DNA of 64,000 nt, taken from the NCBI RefSeq assembly GCF_963678635.1, contig NC_087068.1, forward strand, positions 60,576,949 to 60,640,948. Direction: 5' to 3'. The stretch's first letter is position 1; every line of letters begins with the position of its first letter. The notes beneath the pieces were generated by a model, which saw only the letters and a list, made by a program, of their open reading frames with translations, did no database searches and had not been told where the DNA came from. The stretch comes from Symsagittifera roscoffensis (Eukaryota > Xenacoelomorpha > Acoela > Convolutidae). Below, one piece after another: positions 1-11,969 of the stretch. Made by a program: the position numbers and the translations under genes.

Positions 1-1380
1 CCCCACACTCGGGCACCTTATTGAGGTTGGTGGGTTAGATTGCTAGGTTGATCGAAACGATCGGTCTCATAAAACAGTATGGGTATACTATTAACATAAT
101 ACAAAAGGTTTGATCCAACTAATCTGGTTTCAAAGTCGCTGTCTATTTTCGTTTTACCGTTTTTGCTCCCTTTTTTCTAGTTTTTTTTTTGGTTTTTGTT
201 TTGCTTTTTGTCTTTTTGCTCGTATTTTTTGTCCCCCTAGTTAACAGCAAGCAACCCCCCCCCCACCCCCACCCCTTACTCTGTTAGCTAAGCCTCGTTC
301 GTAGAGCGTATCAGGAAGTTTTCTCGAGTTTTCTTAGAAAGCTATCACGGTACGACCGGAAGGTTTGCACGTTCCTGCTGAACCGTACCACTGGTACTCT
401 AGAATGTGCATGTAGCCCGGAGCTGTGTCATGTGGGTTCGACTCCGTAGTCATGATGTCGTAAAAACAACCAGGAGCGCCCTAAACACACTATGTAACAG
501 TCGCCTACTTCGATCACATATGAGGCTTGAGAAAAATAGGCCCTATAAACGTTGGCTCAAGAGTCAGGGACACTATCTCTTGTGTTTTTCTACCTCAAAA
601 CGGTCGGAGCCAATTCAGTTCACTTGCGAAATGAGACTAAAACCCGTTACAGCTTAAAGGCCACTACCAAAATACACCAAAATACCCCCCACTCTAGAAA
701 GTAAGAACGTCCCCATACTTAGGTCTCAAAATACCCAAAATATGCGAACGCCGTTAAAAACAGGGTCGGAACAATCCGTAAGGTTACTTTTCATTAGACA
801 GATGGATCAACCTAAAACTCACCTTATCTCAACACAACAATCATAAAATAAACCCGGGAAAATATAATTGAATACTCACATATCAGCACACTTGAGGATT
901 GGAGTAATTAAATTAACTTGTAACTCTAGCATAAATATGATTGGTTATAACTTGAGAAGTTTGCTATCAATGAGTCCCAATCAAAGGAAATGAGTTTTTA
1001 CTTGAGGATATAGTTCTGTGGTCTGAACCATTGGGAGATTTCAGTTGTCCACCTTTCCACTGAAGGTTCACTCTGGTTCAGTTGGATTTCGATTTACTCT
1101 CGTGATTACTCTGTCTCCTATATCAAGATAGGACAGCTCTACTCTCGTATTTTACTAGAACCTCGGAAATTGCGAATAGCAAATTCCAGCTGTTTTTATT
1201 TGCCACTTTCTTGCAATTGTAATTCGATCGTTCTGATTCTATTTCTAATTTTTTCAGTTGTCGCGAGAAAGTTGGGCATGACATGTGCAATTCGAAAATT
1301 GAAAAAAATTTCAATTTGACCCCGAAATGATGTTTTTCTCCACATATTCTTCCAAATATGACCGACTGGCACATAGAAAA
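1..1380. other. AT-rich non-coding stretch with a C-rich tract
   Basis: No supportable gene was found. An 83-codon frame at 406-657 has no recognisable motif, splice context or similarity to anything else in the window. The only local oddity is an almost pure C run at 255-275, close after T-rich tracts at 170-235. Treated as intergenic or old repeat sequence. Confidence 0.5.
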
Positions 1381-1387
1381 GAAACTA

Positions 1388-1843
1388 GGGCACTTCGTAG
1401 AGCTTGATTCACTTGATATGAGAATTGTCACTGTCTTTCTATAAACAAGTCTGCACTGTTTTAACGTAAAATATTGTGTGCTTCAAGGATATTTCATTCA
1501 GATAGAGTGAATCGAATTGAACTTTCATGAAATAAGTTTTTGCTTACATGTTGGTTGCAATCGATTGGACAAGATGGGTTTTTGGTTGAAGATGCTATTC
1601 TTCCTTTAGATGCTATTGATTGTGATAGAAAAGATAATAGGGCACTATGTAGAGCTTGATTTAATTGAATTGAGAAATGTCACTGCCTTTCTTTAGAAAA
1701 AACTTTAGATTCTTTTAACGAAAAATATTATGTGCTTCAAAGATAATTCACTCAAATATAATAAATCGTTTTGACTATTCATGAAGTAAGTTTTGGTGAC
1801 ATCTTGGTCGCAATCGATTGGACAAGATGGGTTTTTGGTTGAA
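1388..1843 (+). repeat. Tandem duplication, two units of about 203 bp
   Basis: Unit 1 (1,388-1,590) and unit 2 (1,640-1,843) run from a GGGCACT(T/A) motif to GACAAGATGGGTTTTTGGTT at an offset of about 252 bp. They share most bases but differ by scattered substitutions. A third copy of the unit-2 version is at about 5,601-5,810, inside the second copy of the larger duplication. Confidence 0.8.
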
Positions 1844-3848
1844 TTGGTTGCAATTCGAATACACGTGTCAAGTATAACGTTAGTTTTTCTCTACATTTTA
1901 GTCGATCAACCAAGCAACCCATATGGGATGTGTTCTAAAAACATCAGTGCTATAAACATTAGTATGCTAAAGAACATTAAAAAAGCAGTACGAAGAACAA
2001 AATCGCTACTCAATAACAAATTGAATGAGAATAGTGAATATTTTCAACAAACCCAAAAAACTTGAAAAAAAACCAGGCAACCACAAAACCTTGATTTTAA
2101 TCCCAGGTATGATTTTTCTATGCAATTGAACTTATCGAGAAAGGAGTGATATTTGGTCGTTTGGATCTTAACAAATACAAGCCAGCCTAAATTACCAGCA
2201 ACGTCACGATTGAAAAGAGTCTTTGCAACTGTAGCTTGTCGTCAAAAATGTCTTTAAGAATTTGATCGATTAGAAGTAACTAAGTATATCTGACTTTTCC
2301 AAAATACTAAAACACTATTGCTTCCTTAAGGTAATTTTGTTTTTGTATTTAAAAAAAATCGACCTATATCTTTACTATGTTTTGATGGATCGAAACAAAT
2401 TCATTGATTTATCTGAACAGGTACTTCTTGATTGAGTACAAGTTTTGTCTTTTTATTACCGTACCAAAGTCAGTCCTATTCTTAAACTGTTTTGTTTTTA
2501 ACTCACCCTAACACTTCTGTTGTTTTCTCGTAAAAATAAACATAGCGAGTTCATACTGCCCAGTGTGTTAGTAGGACCATTCTTGAGAATTTATTGTCAA
2601 GCGAGATTAAATAAGTTTCTGTAATATTAGTTGTAATTTGTCATGTTTTTTGGGTTGATTGTTATGATTTTTTTTCTGATTTGTAAGATATATTCCAGGG
2701 GCACTTTATTCAGAGTTCTCTTTGCATAATATCTTGTTGATTGCTAATCCAAAGGATTCAAATATGTAATTTTAACTATGTGTTCGTGTGGGACTGGCCC
2801 TGTTTTATTTCATGAAGTCTTTATCACAACAGTTTGTGGGTCATACATTTCGAAATGCTTGTACAATGGAAAAAGCAGCTACTAGTGAAGAAATGATTCT
2901 ACGACAGAATTTATTCCAGTTTTGTTAAAAGTTTTCTAAAAAGTAAATTAGTTATATTTAAGTCTAAATCAATTACATGTGTTTTTTAAATGGACTTAAA
3001 ACAAAAATCTATATTGGCAAAGTTTCATCAAGTTCTCCAAAGTTCGGTTCCGCACTTCAAGTAACTAAGGCCTCTGATACGTAATCACCCCATCCAAACT
3101 GACTCTAAGTCTCCCTTTTGAAACAGCTACAAATTTTCACTAAACAGTATATCAACACAATGTTTCGTCAACACTAATTCATAGAACAAAACCTTACAAA
3201 GCCGAGCTCCCACTATTCTCTACGAGAAAATTTTTTCCCATAAAAGACCAAATGATTCGGCATCAAATTGTGCTGATTCATGGTACTTTTCACGATATCA
3301 CTTCTGCTTTTCCGACTTTTTACCCCTGCTCTTGCTATTTTAGACCTTTAAATGAATTTCGACATAATGTTCAATTAAGCAATTCATTGAGATTTAATTT
3401 GCTCACTCACTGACTCTTACTTTGCTGACTCACTAACCAGTAACCACTTTCAAAACAGCAATTACTTGAATTTTCAAAACAGCAACCATTCATCGAGTCG
3501 AAGTCTCAAATCCAATTGATAAGTTGTTTGAACCTGTTTGAAAAATTAAACTACATAAATCAAGCATTCAAAATAATTACTAAAGACTTTTTCTAAGATC
3601 ATATTTACTCCATCACCCAGAATGAGACTCCAAAAAACGATTTTCCAAACTAACACATGTAAGCTTCCCCAGTTCAAGTTCCTCTAAAGTCGGCTTTCAA
3701 ACACATATTCTTCAGTGAATGCTCTCTTTTCAAATGATGACCAATCTCCTCACTTGCACCCATATAACTTTCGTATGCTCTCATCGCTTCTCCCCTTTCC
3801 CGTACAGACAAGTATTTTTGGTCGAAGGAACCATCATTCTAACTTAAA
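1600..3848 (+). repeat. Dispersed duplication, copy A
   Basis: Starting at CTTCCTTTAGATGCTATTGA, this block is repeated from 5,561 onward in the same order. Shared landmarks are the ATCTGAACAGGTAC region (2,415 and 9,994), the CATCGAGTCGAAGT region (3,490 and 11,604) and the CATCGCTTCTCCCC region (3,782 and 11,898). Divergence is visible as substitutions and small indels. Short frames inside (for example 1,793-2,065 and 3,715-3,909) are not conserved as frames in copy B, so I do not call genes. It looks like an old non-coding mobile element or segmental duplication. Confidence 0.75.
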
Positions 3849-5560
3849 AGCAACAAGTAACGGTTTGTTTCCGTTTTTTTCTTTGGTGAAGATTCAAACT
3901 ACTCTTTAACGTGATCACATTTGTCTCTTTCACATTTTTCATGGAAACAGTACAAAAAAAAACGCGAAGTTGAGAAGTCATAAAATTGATCTGTTTACAC
4001 GACCGAATTGATACACCAAAAAATCCCAAACTCATGCTGTCTCTACTGTATGAAAACAAGTTTATGCTACACGTTCTTAAGTGTTAACTTAGGAGTGAAA
4101 GTAAGCATCCCTACAGCAAATTCACTTAGCAAAACAAAATCAGGGCAAAACTGTTGTGATGAAAACACACCTGGAAAACTTCGTATGAAAGAAACTCCAG
4201 GAAAGTTTTTCGGCTTTTTTTCAATCACTGCCTTAAATCAAATTATCTGGGTGTTAGCATCAAACTCTGTTTTCTAATAAAATAATGACGGTACTTAAAT
4301 TGTTTCTATTTTGATAGGAAAAAACCCAACTTTTCCAACTATTTCCGCAGGCATCAAAAATTACAGACAACACAATAAACAAAAAAACTAAAAACTAGAA
4401 AAAAGGGAAAAGTGATGGCATATCTAATAACTCATGATGTTTTAAACCAGTCCGATTCAGATTTCAACTAAGTGATGAGGGAAACCCAAATTGAATTGAA
4501 GGAAGTGAGGGAAACCCGAACGTTCTAATATGTAAAAACGTTTACTTTTGCTTCTGAAAACGCGAAACTACTCGCTGTGATTTGCATTACAGCATGTTTA
4601 CATTTTTTAGAAAAACGCTCGACTTTGAACAAAAAAAAATACTAAACTTTCTTCTCCTCTTCTTTAAACCAATTTTCCTCAACTCTTTATTTTTTTAAAT
4701 TCATGTTCAGAAAACTATTAATTTTGTCTCGATACAATCCTGAAATGAACAAATTGTTTTTTTTGTTGGTTGGTTGGCAGTTTCAAAAAAATTTATATAA
4801 CACAAAAGCATCCCTAGTTCTCGAAAAACAGCAAATTCAAAAAAAGATAACCCTGGCCAAATAACATAAAGTATTTTTCAAATTGATGAAAATTTTGATT
4901 TGCTCGAATATTTAGTACTTCTCAATTAAACGTGTTTACAATAGAGTTTTTTTTTCGTTTTCTTTTTCTTTTTAGTTGTTTTGATCGATTTGGATTTAAA
5001 AATTACTCAAATGGAAAACGCTGAACACTCTTTTTTATTTTACCAAGTTTTGGCTCCTTTCACCAGAAAGTTTTGAAGTTGTTTTAAGTCGATTGAGTTT
5101 TTTATCTTTGTTGGGTAGTTTAACGTATTCAAGTTCCTAAAAAAGAAATGTGAAAATAGCCATTAATCCAATTTAGAAAGTCCAAAGAAACGATTTAAAC
5201 TCTACCGTTTTGTTCGCTTTTTTGCTCGATTCCCGCAATATCAAAAAAAATACCCCATATAAACCTGGAAGAAAATAAAAAAAAACAAGACTGAAAAACA
5301 TTTTTTTTTGCTTCTGAACTTGTTCAAGCTATCATTTTCATTTGTAATTCACAAAGGCGAATGTATTGTTTGCTTTTTTTTCTTCTTTTTGTCTGGATCA
5401 AAAACGTAACATTTGATGTTTTAAGATAACTGATTATTTCGAAAGATAATAATCGTCAAATTTTTTTTCAGTTTTCATTGCTCTTTCAGAAGTATAAAAT
5501 TTTTATTGATTTTTTTCTTTCCTGTAAGTTTCCATATCAGAGAACCTTCAACTTAAACTT
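3849..5560. other. AT-rich spacer between duplicated blocks
   Basis: This stretch is long A and T runs with no gene, RNA or structured repeat that I can support. Frames at 3,844-4,059 and 4,008-4,277 overlap on opposite strands and show no recognisable protein features. Confidence 0.5.
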
Positions 5561-6055
5561 CTTCCTTTAGATGCTATTGATTGTGATAGAAAAGATAATA
5601 GGGCACTATGTAATTGAATTGAGAATTGCTTGATTTAATTGAATTGAGAAATGTCACTGCCTTTCTTTAGAAAAAACTTTAGATTCTTTTAACGAAAAAT
5701 ATTATGTGCTTCAAAGATAATTCACTCAAATATAATAAATCGTTTTGACTATTCATGAAGTAAGTTTTGGTGACATCTTGGTCGCAATCGATTGGACAAG
5801 ATGGGTTTTTGGTTGAATTGGTTGCAATTCGAATACACGTGTGAAGTATAACGTTAGTTTTTATTTACCTTTTAGTCCATCAACCAAGCAACCATATGGG
5901 ATGATTTGAATCAGTGCTAAGGACAAAATTCGGTACTCAATAACAAATTGATTGAGGACACAAGTGAATATTGAAACAACCCCAAGAAACTTGAAAGTTA
6001 AACAAGGCAACCTTAAAATCTTGATTCGTACTCCCAGATATGAACTTTTTATGCA
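5561..6055 (+). repeat. Dispersed duplication, copy B, left part
   Basis: This matches 1,600-2,120 in order and orientation. The similarity breaks off near 6,060, and the remainder of the copy resumes near 9,835. Copy B is therefore interrupted by foreign sequence. Confidence 0.75.
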
Positions 6056-6334
6056 CTTGAAAATAGTGAGTTAAGTCTTATGGGCTTATCTCATAGAGTA
6101 ATTTCGGATAGGGTACACCGTCTGCTCGTCACGCTATCTTATTTTCGGCCGGATAGATTCGTGTAACTTCTTAGTCTAATACCGACCCTAATCTTACTCT
6201 TATTACTACTAGTCTCAGGGTGTTTAACTAGTCTCTGCTAGGCTCAATAGATCTAGAGTATACTGGTATTGTTGCGGCTGCTGAAGTACTCGGGAGAGGC
6301 AACTATTTTCTAAGTTAAATTAAAATCTCTCTGG

Positions 6335-6360
6335 TGCTGAAATTACAAGTAATTTCAGCA
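6335..6360. repeat. Perfect 12-bp-arm hairpin
   Basis: TGCTGAAATTAC and its exact reverse complement GTAATTTCAGCA are separated by AA. It lies 23 bp before the left 89-bp direct repeat of the insertion, so it may be a terminal or recombination structure of that element. Confidence 0.85.
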
Positions 6361-6383
6361 CTTACAAATAAATGGGTAGTTAG

Positions 6384-6472
6384 TTAGATGGATTGTGATT
6401 GGTTAATATTAAATACTTTACAATGGTTAAATGTCTAAATTATAAATAATGAAACATAGTTTAGATCAGGTT
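6384..6472 (+). repeat. Left 89-bp direct repeat of insertion
   Basis: Begins TTAGATGGATTGTGATTGG and ends TTTAGATCAGGTT. It is identical to 9,733-9,821 except at one position (GTTAAATG versus GTTAATTG). The near-identity contrasts with the diverged flanking duplication, so the insertion is younger than the duplication. Confidence 0.9.
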
Positions 6473-7194
6473 ACACCCATCCGGAGTTTACATAATTTTT
6501 GAGTTTTATCTCCTTTCTTCTGCAATTGAAGGATGGATGATGAACGTTGGTATGTGGCGAACATCATTTTCTTTTTTCCCTGTTTCCTGGAGAAGAGAGG
6601 TCCTTGACTAGAACCAATGTCTTAGAGAAGGTCCCGGACGCTGGAATTAGGGATATGAAGTTAATCTTCTTTGTCGTTCAACAAAGAATGTGATCCCCAA
6701 TGAATCAAATCGTTTTAGATTCCAGAATCCAAAATGCTCTGCTATGTCATTTCTGCTTTCATTTGTGGAGGGTTGTTTGTGATCAACCTCGTCTGGGAAT
6801 GGCGTGAAGTTCGTGTTTGGAAGGGATGCCTTGTTACTCAGATCTGTACGTATACTTGAACATCGATGTGGTCATTGGTCTGATTCAATGAGGTCATTTG
6901 CTGCGAAGTCAAGTCGTACTCTAAATCCTTTGAGTTGTGATTGTGTGTGGCATGTTGGTTGTGGTTGGTAGCCATTCTTGTTCAGATTGTGATGGGATCG
7001 TCTAGTTTTTGGATGTTCGTCTTTGCTGTTTTGTGTGATCTATATACTGCATACTATGGTTTACATCATATAATTTTTTGTTAATTGTTCTTTAATTATG
7101 ATCTTGGTTAATTGTTTTCACAAAAGCTTTTTATTTTAGTTCAGTTATTTTGAAGAGTTACTAACCCTTGAGTACCTCTTATTAAAAATAAAAG

Positions 7195-7325
7195 TGTGGT
7201 CACAAAGCGTGGTGTAGCGCGGTGGTTTAGGCCGGCTTTAGAGCATGCTCAGGACGTCCTCTCTGGTGGGTTAGGCCAGGAGTGGGAGTATGATTTCGTG
7301 CTTTTTCTTTGAGGGGTCCTGTTTT
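7195..7325. other. GC-rich island inside the insertion
   Basis: A short block containing GCGTGGTGTAGCGCGGTGG and AGGCCGGC stands out in AT-rich sequence. It was inspected for a tRNA, but the GGTTCRA B-box is absent. Function unknown; it may be part of an element promoter or a SINE-like fragment. A 79-codon hydrophobic plus-strand frame follows (7,339-7,578) without other support. Confidence 0.3.
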
Positions 7326-8227
7326 GTGTTAACTTTATATGGTGGTTTTCTCTGGGCTTTCTTATGTTGTTTATGGTTGCGTCCTTTTTTCAAAAATCAA
7401 ATTTTTTTTGTCATGGGTTTGTCTTTCGACTTTTTTGTGTTTAATTGTTTCTTTCGTTGACTTTATAATAGTCTTCAAAAGAATAAATTATCCAGTTTTA
7501 AGCTGGATTAATCCGGTTTGGGTACCGTTGGTGTCCTTTTCTTATTCATGCTGTTATTTTATGATTTGTGGTGTTTAGTCATTTGCTTTGGTTAGTTTAG
7601 TATAGTGTATAACTCCATTCCAACCGGGTTAAAGGAAAGTTGGAAACTTGATATCATTAGTGAAAGTTGTTGTTATTGAAAGCTTGGAACATAAAATCAT
7701 TATTTTAAACAATTCTTCGTGGGCGAGCTGTGCGAGTATGGATAGAATTCTTGTGCGAATGAATAAAAAGGTTAGTACTGCTTTCACAATTTATAATTTT
7801 ACTGCTTGAATTTTAATTTTGCTACAATTGGGGAAATTTGAAGTTATGAATTTTCATCGTATGTAAGTTTACTGCTTAGTGGGAAAAATTTATAGATTAA
7901 TTTATTACACTTGTATGAATTTTAAGACATCGTATAGTGCAAAGGGTTTAGATTATTGAAATGGTTTTAGCAAATAAGTTCAATGAATTGTAGTTTCTAG
8001 AAGTTTTTATTTTTTTGTTTTTTCTAATTTTGCAGATGATGGTGATGAGAAGGCTAGAAAAATGAAATGAAACATGATAAAAAATGGTTAGTAGCTTTAT
8101 ATTTATTAGTGAATGTAATTAAAATATATTTATCTAACCTTCGGGGAAAAAGCCATGGGGGAAGAGGTCTTGGATTAGTTCAGATGACGTTAATAATTTA
8201 GCTAATATACGAATGATTTTTTTTAGT

Positions 8228-9294
8228 TTAAAAGAGTGGCCGAAGCAATTGAAGTGCTTTGATGATATTTAGTTCTTCGGTGCCAACTGCAAACTCATGA
8301 GGTGTGTTTTGAATTAGATTATAAAGTTTATGGTTATATAAAGTGTTATGTATAAATTCGAGAATGGGGATTTCAATGGGTTGTAGGAATTCATGCGGGA
8401 CGAGGAAGGGTCGGGATTCTTTGTCCTGAAAAGCGTTGATGATGGGGCAAAATATATACATTTGGTGGACGGGGTCGTAATTACGGAGGATGCCGTGAAA
8501 GTTAGTGTCTTTTATACAATAAAAGAAATTAAGAAAAAACGGTGATGTGTACTTTGAGTTGATGAATTGAAAACGATGGTGAGGTTGTCGTGAGGGTGTA
8601 TGTAGGTGAAAATGTTTTTGTATAAAACGATAATACGTGTAAGTATGTGTTTGTTTAGTGCGTAACATAATATCGTGGGAGCAGTGCAGATCTCGTTCCT
8701 GTAGTGTAAGAAAGTGGAAGGTTAGTGTAAATAAATTAAATTTATCTTGGAAGCTTTGATAGGCTTGGGTGTCAATGAGGGCTTCGGAAATGATGTGATT
8801 GTGTTTTTTGTCAAAAATATTAAGTGTAAATAAATATGGTGTTGAGATGAAAAATTTTTCTGTTAGTTGTGGGTTTGCAAAGCGGTCATCATCTAAAAAT
8901 TGGTCTTGGTTAGGGCGTATGATGCTGTGATCGTAATATTCGTTAGTAAAGTCGTTAGCGCGAGGTGCGGTGAATTCTTTTAATAGTTTTTTGAATCCTA
9001 TGAATTGTCGTAGTGTTAGTGCTGTTGTTAGTCTGTATAGCATATCTTTACATTGTTCATTATCAGTTACGTTGTTATAAAGTGGTAGGTAAAGAGGGTT
9101 AGTATAGTGATAGTATGATGTCCAATGAAGTGTTGGCATTAAGACGTATTCGTCAACAAAATTTCTGATGTCATCATTAGTAGTAGGTGTATTTAATGTG
9201 TATTGGGGAAGTGATGGTAGATTAGTTTGGAGAAATTGTTTAGTATTTTTATGTTTTGGATGATTAACATATTCTTTAGCTGTGCCTTGGTATT
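8228..9294 (-). CDS. Uncharacterised ORF, at least 303 codons, of the insertion
   Basis: From the first ATG (9,139) the frame runs 303 codons to a stop at 8,228. It is open without stops further upstream to about 9,294, where residues such as YVNHPKHKN and DIRNFVDEYVL look like continuing protein, so the real start is probably upstream or in another exon. The product is hydrophilic to moderately aromatic, rich in His, Tyr, Phe, Thr and Asn, with no signal peptide or clear membrane segment. I recognise no family and see no RT, DDE, HUH or tyrosine-recombinase motif. Being the only long frame in the insertion, it is presumably the protein of that mobile element or its cargo. Frame length in AT-rich DNA makes chance unlikely; function is unknown. 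Confidence 0.6.
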
Positions 9295-9299
9295 TTTAT

Positions 9300-9660
9300 T
9301 CAGGGTTGGAGAGAAAGGTATATCGATTCCGGAGAATGATTTTTAATTTCTTGTGGCTAATATAAGTTAAGGTGTTAACTTACTTAATCTTACTTAGGGG
9401 TAGTGATTGTGTTCAAGGGTTGGAGAATAGTAAATCGATCCTCAAGGTTCAGGTATAATTAGAACACAAGTAGTTCGTTAGATACTATTTTAAACTTACT
9501 AAGTCTAAGAATATCCTGGGTCGTATAAGAGGAGGGGTTAAGTGAAGGATGAATAACCGAAGTTCTTCACTGTTTAGCCTAATTTAAATGGTTAGTGTTT
9601 GGAAAATTTCTATTAGTCCTGGGTCTTTTGAAAAGGCTGGAGAGTGAATCGACGTTTGCG
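9300..9660. repeat. Degenerate short repeats near the right end of insertion
   Basis: Three related motifs (GGGTTGGAGAGAAAGG near 9,303, GGGTTGGAGAATAG near 9,417 and GGCTGGAGAGTGAATCG near 9,638) are each followed by an ATCGA(T/C)-like stretch. They lie between the ORF and the right 89-bp repeat and could be subterminal protein-binding motifs. Confidence 0.4.
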
Positions 9661-9732
9661 GTCGTTAGACACTTGATAAGTGGGTGGGGGAGAACAAAAT
9701 TATTCTTTTGATCCAATGATAGGCCTTGATGA

Positions 9733-9821
9733 TTAGATGGATTGTGATTGGTTAATATTAAATACTTTACAATGGTTAATTGTCTAAATTATAAATAATG
9801 AAACATAGTTTAGATCAGGTT
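9733..9821 (+). repeat. Right 89-bp direct repeat of insertion
   Basis: Partner of 6,384-6,472 in the same orientation with a single mismatch. Direct repeats this short with no visible TG..CA termini do not look like ordinary LTRs. Confidence 0.9.
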
Positions 9822-9834
9822 CCAATAGCAAGAA

Positions 9835-11969
9835 GGGTTGATATTTGATCTTGTAGATATTAAAAAACTACTAAAACACTAGTGCAGTCTAAATACAATT
9901 TCAATTTGTATATTTCTATATTTCTTTTTGTGTTTTAAAAAAATTGACCTACACCTTTACTCTGTTTTGAAGGCCCAAAAGAAATTCACTGATTTATCTG
10001 AACAGGTACCTGTTGATTGAGTACAAGTTTTGTCTTTTTTTTTTCGTACCTATGTCAGTCATATTCTTAAACTGTTTTGTTTTTAACTCATCCTTACTTT
10101 TCTGTTGTTTTCTCGTAAAAAAACATAACGAGCTCAGACTGGCCAGTGTTCTAGAAGGACCATTCTTGAGAATATATTGTCAAGTGAGAATAAATAAGTT
10201 TCTGCAATATTAATTGTATTTTGTCATAATTTTTAGGTTGATTGTTATGATTATTTTTTGTGATTTGTAAGATATATACTAGGGGCACTTTATTCAAAAT
10301 TCTCTTTGCATCATTTCTTGTTTATTGCTAATCCAAAGGATTCAAATATGTAATTTTAGCTATGTGTCCGTGTGGGCTGGCCCTGTTTTATTTCATGAAG
10401 TCTTTTTCAAAACAGTTTATGGGTCATAAGTTTTGAAATGCTTGTACAATGAAAAAAGCAGCTACTAGTAAATAACTGATTCTATCACAGAAGTTGTTCC
10501 AGTTTTGTGAAAATTTTTTAAAGAAGATGAATTAGTTATTTTTAAGTCTAAATCAATTACATTTGTTTTTTTTTAAATGGCGTTAAGACAAAATTTAAAA
10601 TTAGCTAACTTTCAACAAGTTCTCCAAAGTTTGGTTCTATACTTCAAGTTAAAAAGGCCTCTGATATGTAATTGCTACATCCAAACTGTTTCTCAGTCCT
10701 GTCTGAAACAGCTACAACCTTTCACTAAACAGTGTATCAACACAATGTTTTGCCAACACTACTTTGTAAACGAAACCTTCGATACCAAATACTGATCAAA
10801 AATTGTTATTTTAATAATCACAAACACTGATCTAGTAAATTTCTATTCTAGTGAAATCAAATCGTGTAATTAAAAGAATTATCTAAAACACTACTACATA
10901 CAACTTATAGGTGAACCAAATTTGCATTGAAAATGTGGACGACACCTACAAATTGCGGATTCCACTTACATTTTGCGGATTCCGCTTACAGTTGCAGATT
11001 CCGCAACAGCTCGATTTATCTACACACATGTCTTATTGTTTGTTTGTGGACTTCACAATCTGTTTTGGATTCCGCAAACTCAACTGAGGATTCTACAAAT
11101 TCGTCTATTTTTGAAGCGATTTTGAAAGGAACAGCGTTTTAAATATTTGTTTGTGGACTCCAGAACAGCAACGAAGATCAAAGAAAAGTAGCAAGGATGT
11201 GGATTCCGCGACAAGTCAGACTCTGGATTGTTGTGGAATCCGCATACAATGCACAGAATGCACAGTTTGGCCTTGTAATGTAGCCATCTGCATGATAAAA
11301 GTCTTGAAAACTATTTGTTCACACTAGAAAACCTTACTTTAGACGAAATCTAACTTTTGACTTAAAAAACGATGTATGCTTTTCTTTTGATTACACTTTC
11401 ACTGTGTCAAATGGCGCCATTGAAAGAAAACTGCCTCCAATTACCGAAAGTCATGCACTCTGTTTCATTTTTATTCCACCGTCATGAAATCCACTGCTCA
11501 TTTGATCAGTATGAATGAACTCTCCGTTTTTTTTCTTCAAATTATCGAACCAGCAACCACTTTCAAAACAGCAACCACTTGATTTTTCAAAACAACAACC
11601 ATTCATCGAGTCGAAGTTTCAAATCCAATTGATAAGTTGTTTGGATCTGTTTGAAAACTTAAACTATGCATCTCGAGTATTTAAATTCCTTACTAAAGAC
11701 TTTTTCTAAGATCATATTTACTCCTTCACGCAGAATGACACTACAAAAGTTTGTTTTTCCAAAACAACACCTGTAAGCTTCCCCAGCTCTGGTTCCTCTA
11801 AAGTTCCGCTTTCAAACACATATCCTTCAGTGAAAGCTCTTTTTTCGAACTATGACCAAACTCCTCACTGGCAGCCATATAAATTTCAATTACGCCCATC
11901 GCTTCTCCCCCATCTACCCTACAGACAAGTTATTTTTAGTCGGTGGAACACTCCATCTAATCTACTTTA
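9835..11969 (+). repeat. Dispersed duplication, copy B, right part
   Basis: Resumes the match to copy A at about its position 2,310 and follows it to the CATCGCTTCTCCCC region. A section at about 10,800-11,500 has no counterpart in copy A and includes the GGATTCCGC-rich stretch. Frames at 11,515-11,709 and 11,830-12,159 are not kept in copy A and are left uncalled. Confidence 0.75.
10936..11260. repeat. Cluster of GGATTCCGC-type motifs
   Basis: TGCGGATTCC, GCGGATTCCGC, CAGATTCCGCAAC, GGATTCCGCAAAC, GAGGATTCTACA, GTGGATTCCGCGAC and TGGAATCCGCATAC occur irregularly over about 300 bp in both orientations. This part of copy B is absent from copy A. No coding role is apparent. Confidence 0.5.

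Larger units (their letters stand above)
6070..9835. mobile_element. Insertion splitting duplication copy B; unclassified element
   Basis: Copy A is continuous across the equivalent point (about 2,120-2,310) while copy B carries about 3.7 kb of unrelated sequence here, which defines an insertion by comparison. Inside are a perfect hairpin at 6,335-6,360, an 89-bp direct repeat pair (6,384-6,472 and 9,733-9,821) and one long minus-strand ORF. The plus strand is markedly G/T-rich between about 7,200 and 9,700, unlike the surroundings. No reverse transcriptase, transposase or recombinase motif was recognised. Exact ends and target-site duplication could not be fixed because about 190 bp of copy A also appears missing in copy B. 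Confidence 0.6.

Noticed and set aside
406-657. 83-codon plus-strand frame
   Set aside because: No motif, no splice context and no repeat copy keeping the frame.
7195-7325. tRNA or 5S-like RNA in the GC-rich island
   Set aside because: No B-box and no cloverleaf could be drawn.
6384-9821. Ordinary LTR retrotransposon bounded by the 89-bp repeats
   Set aside because: Repeats are short, lack TG..CA ends, and no RT or integrase motif lies between them.
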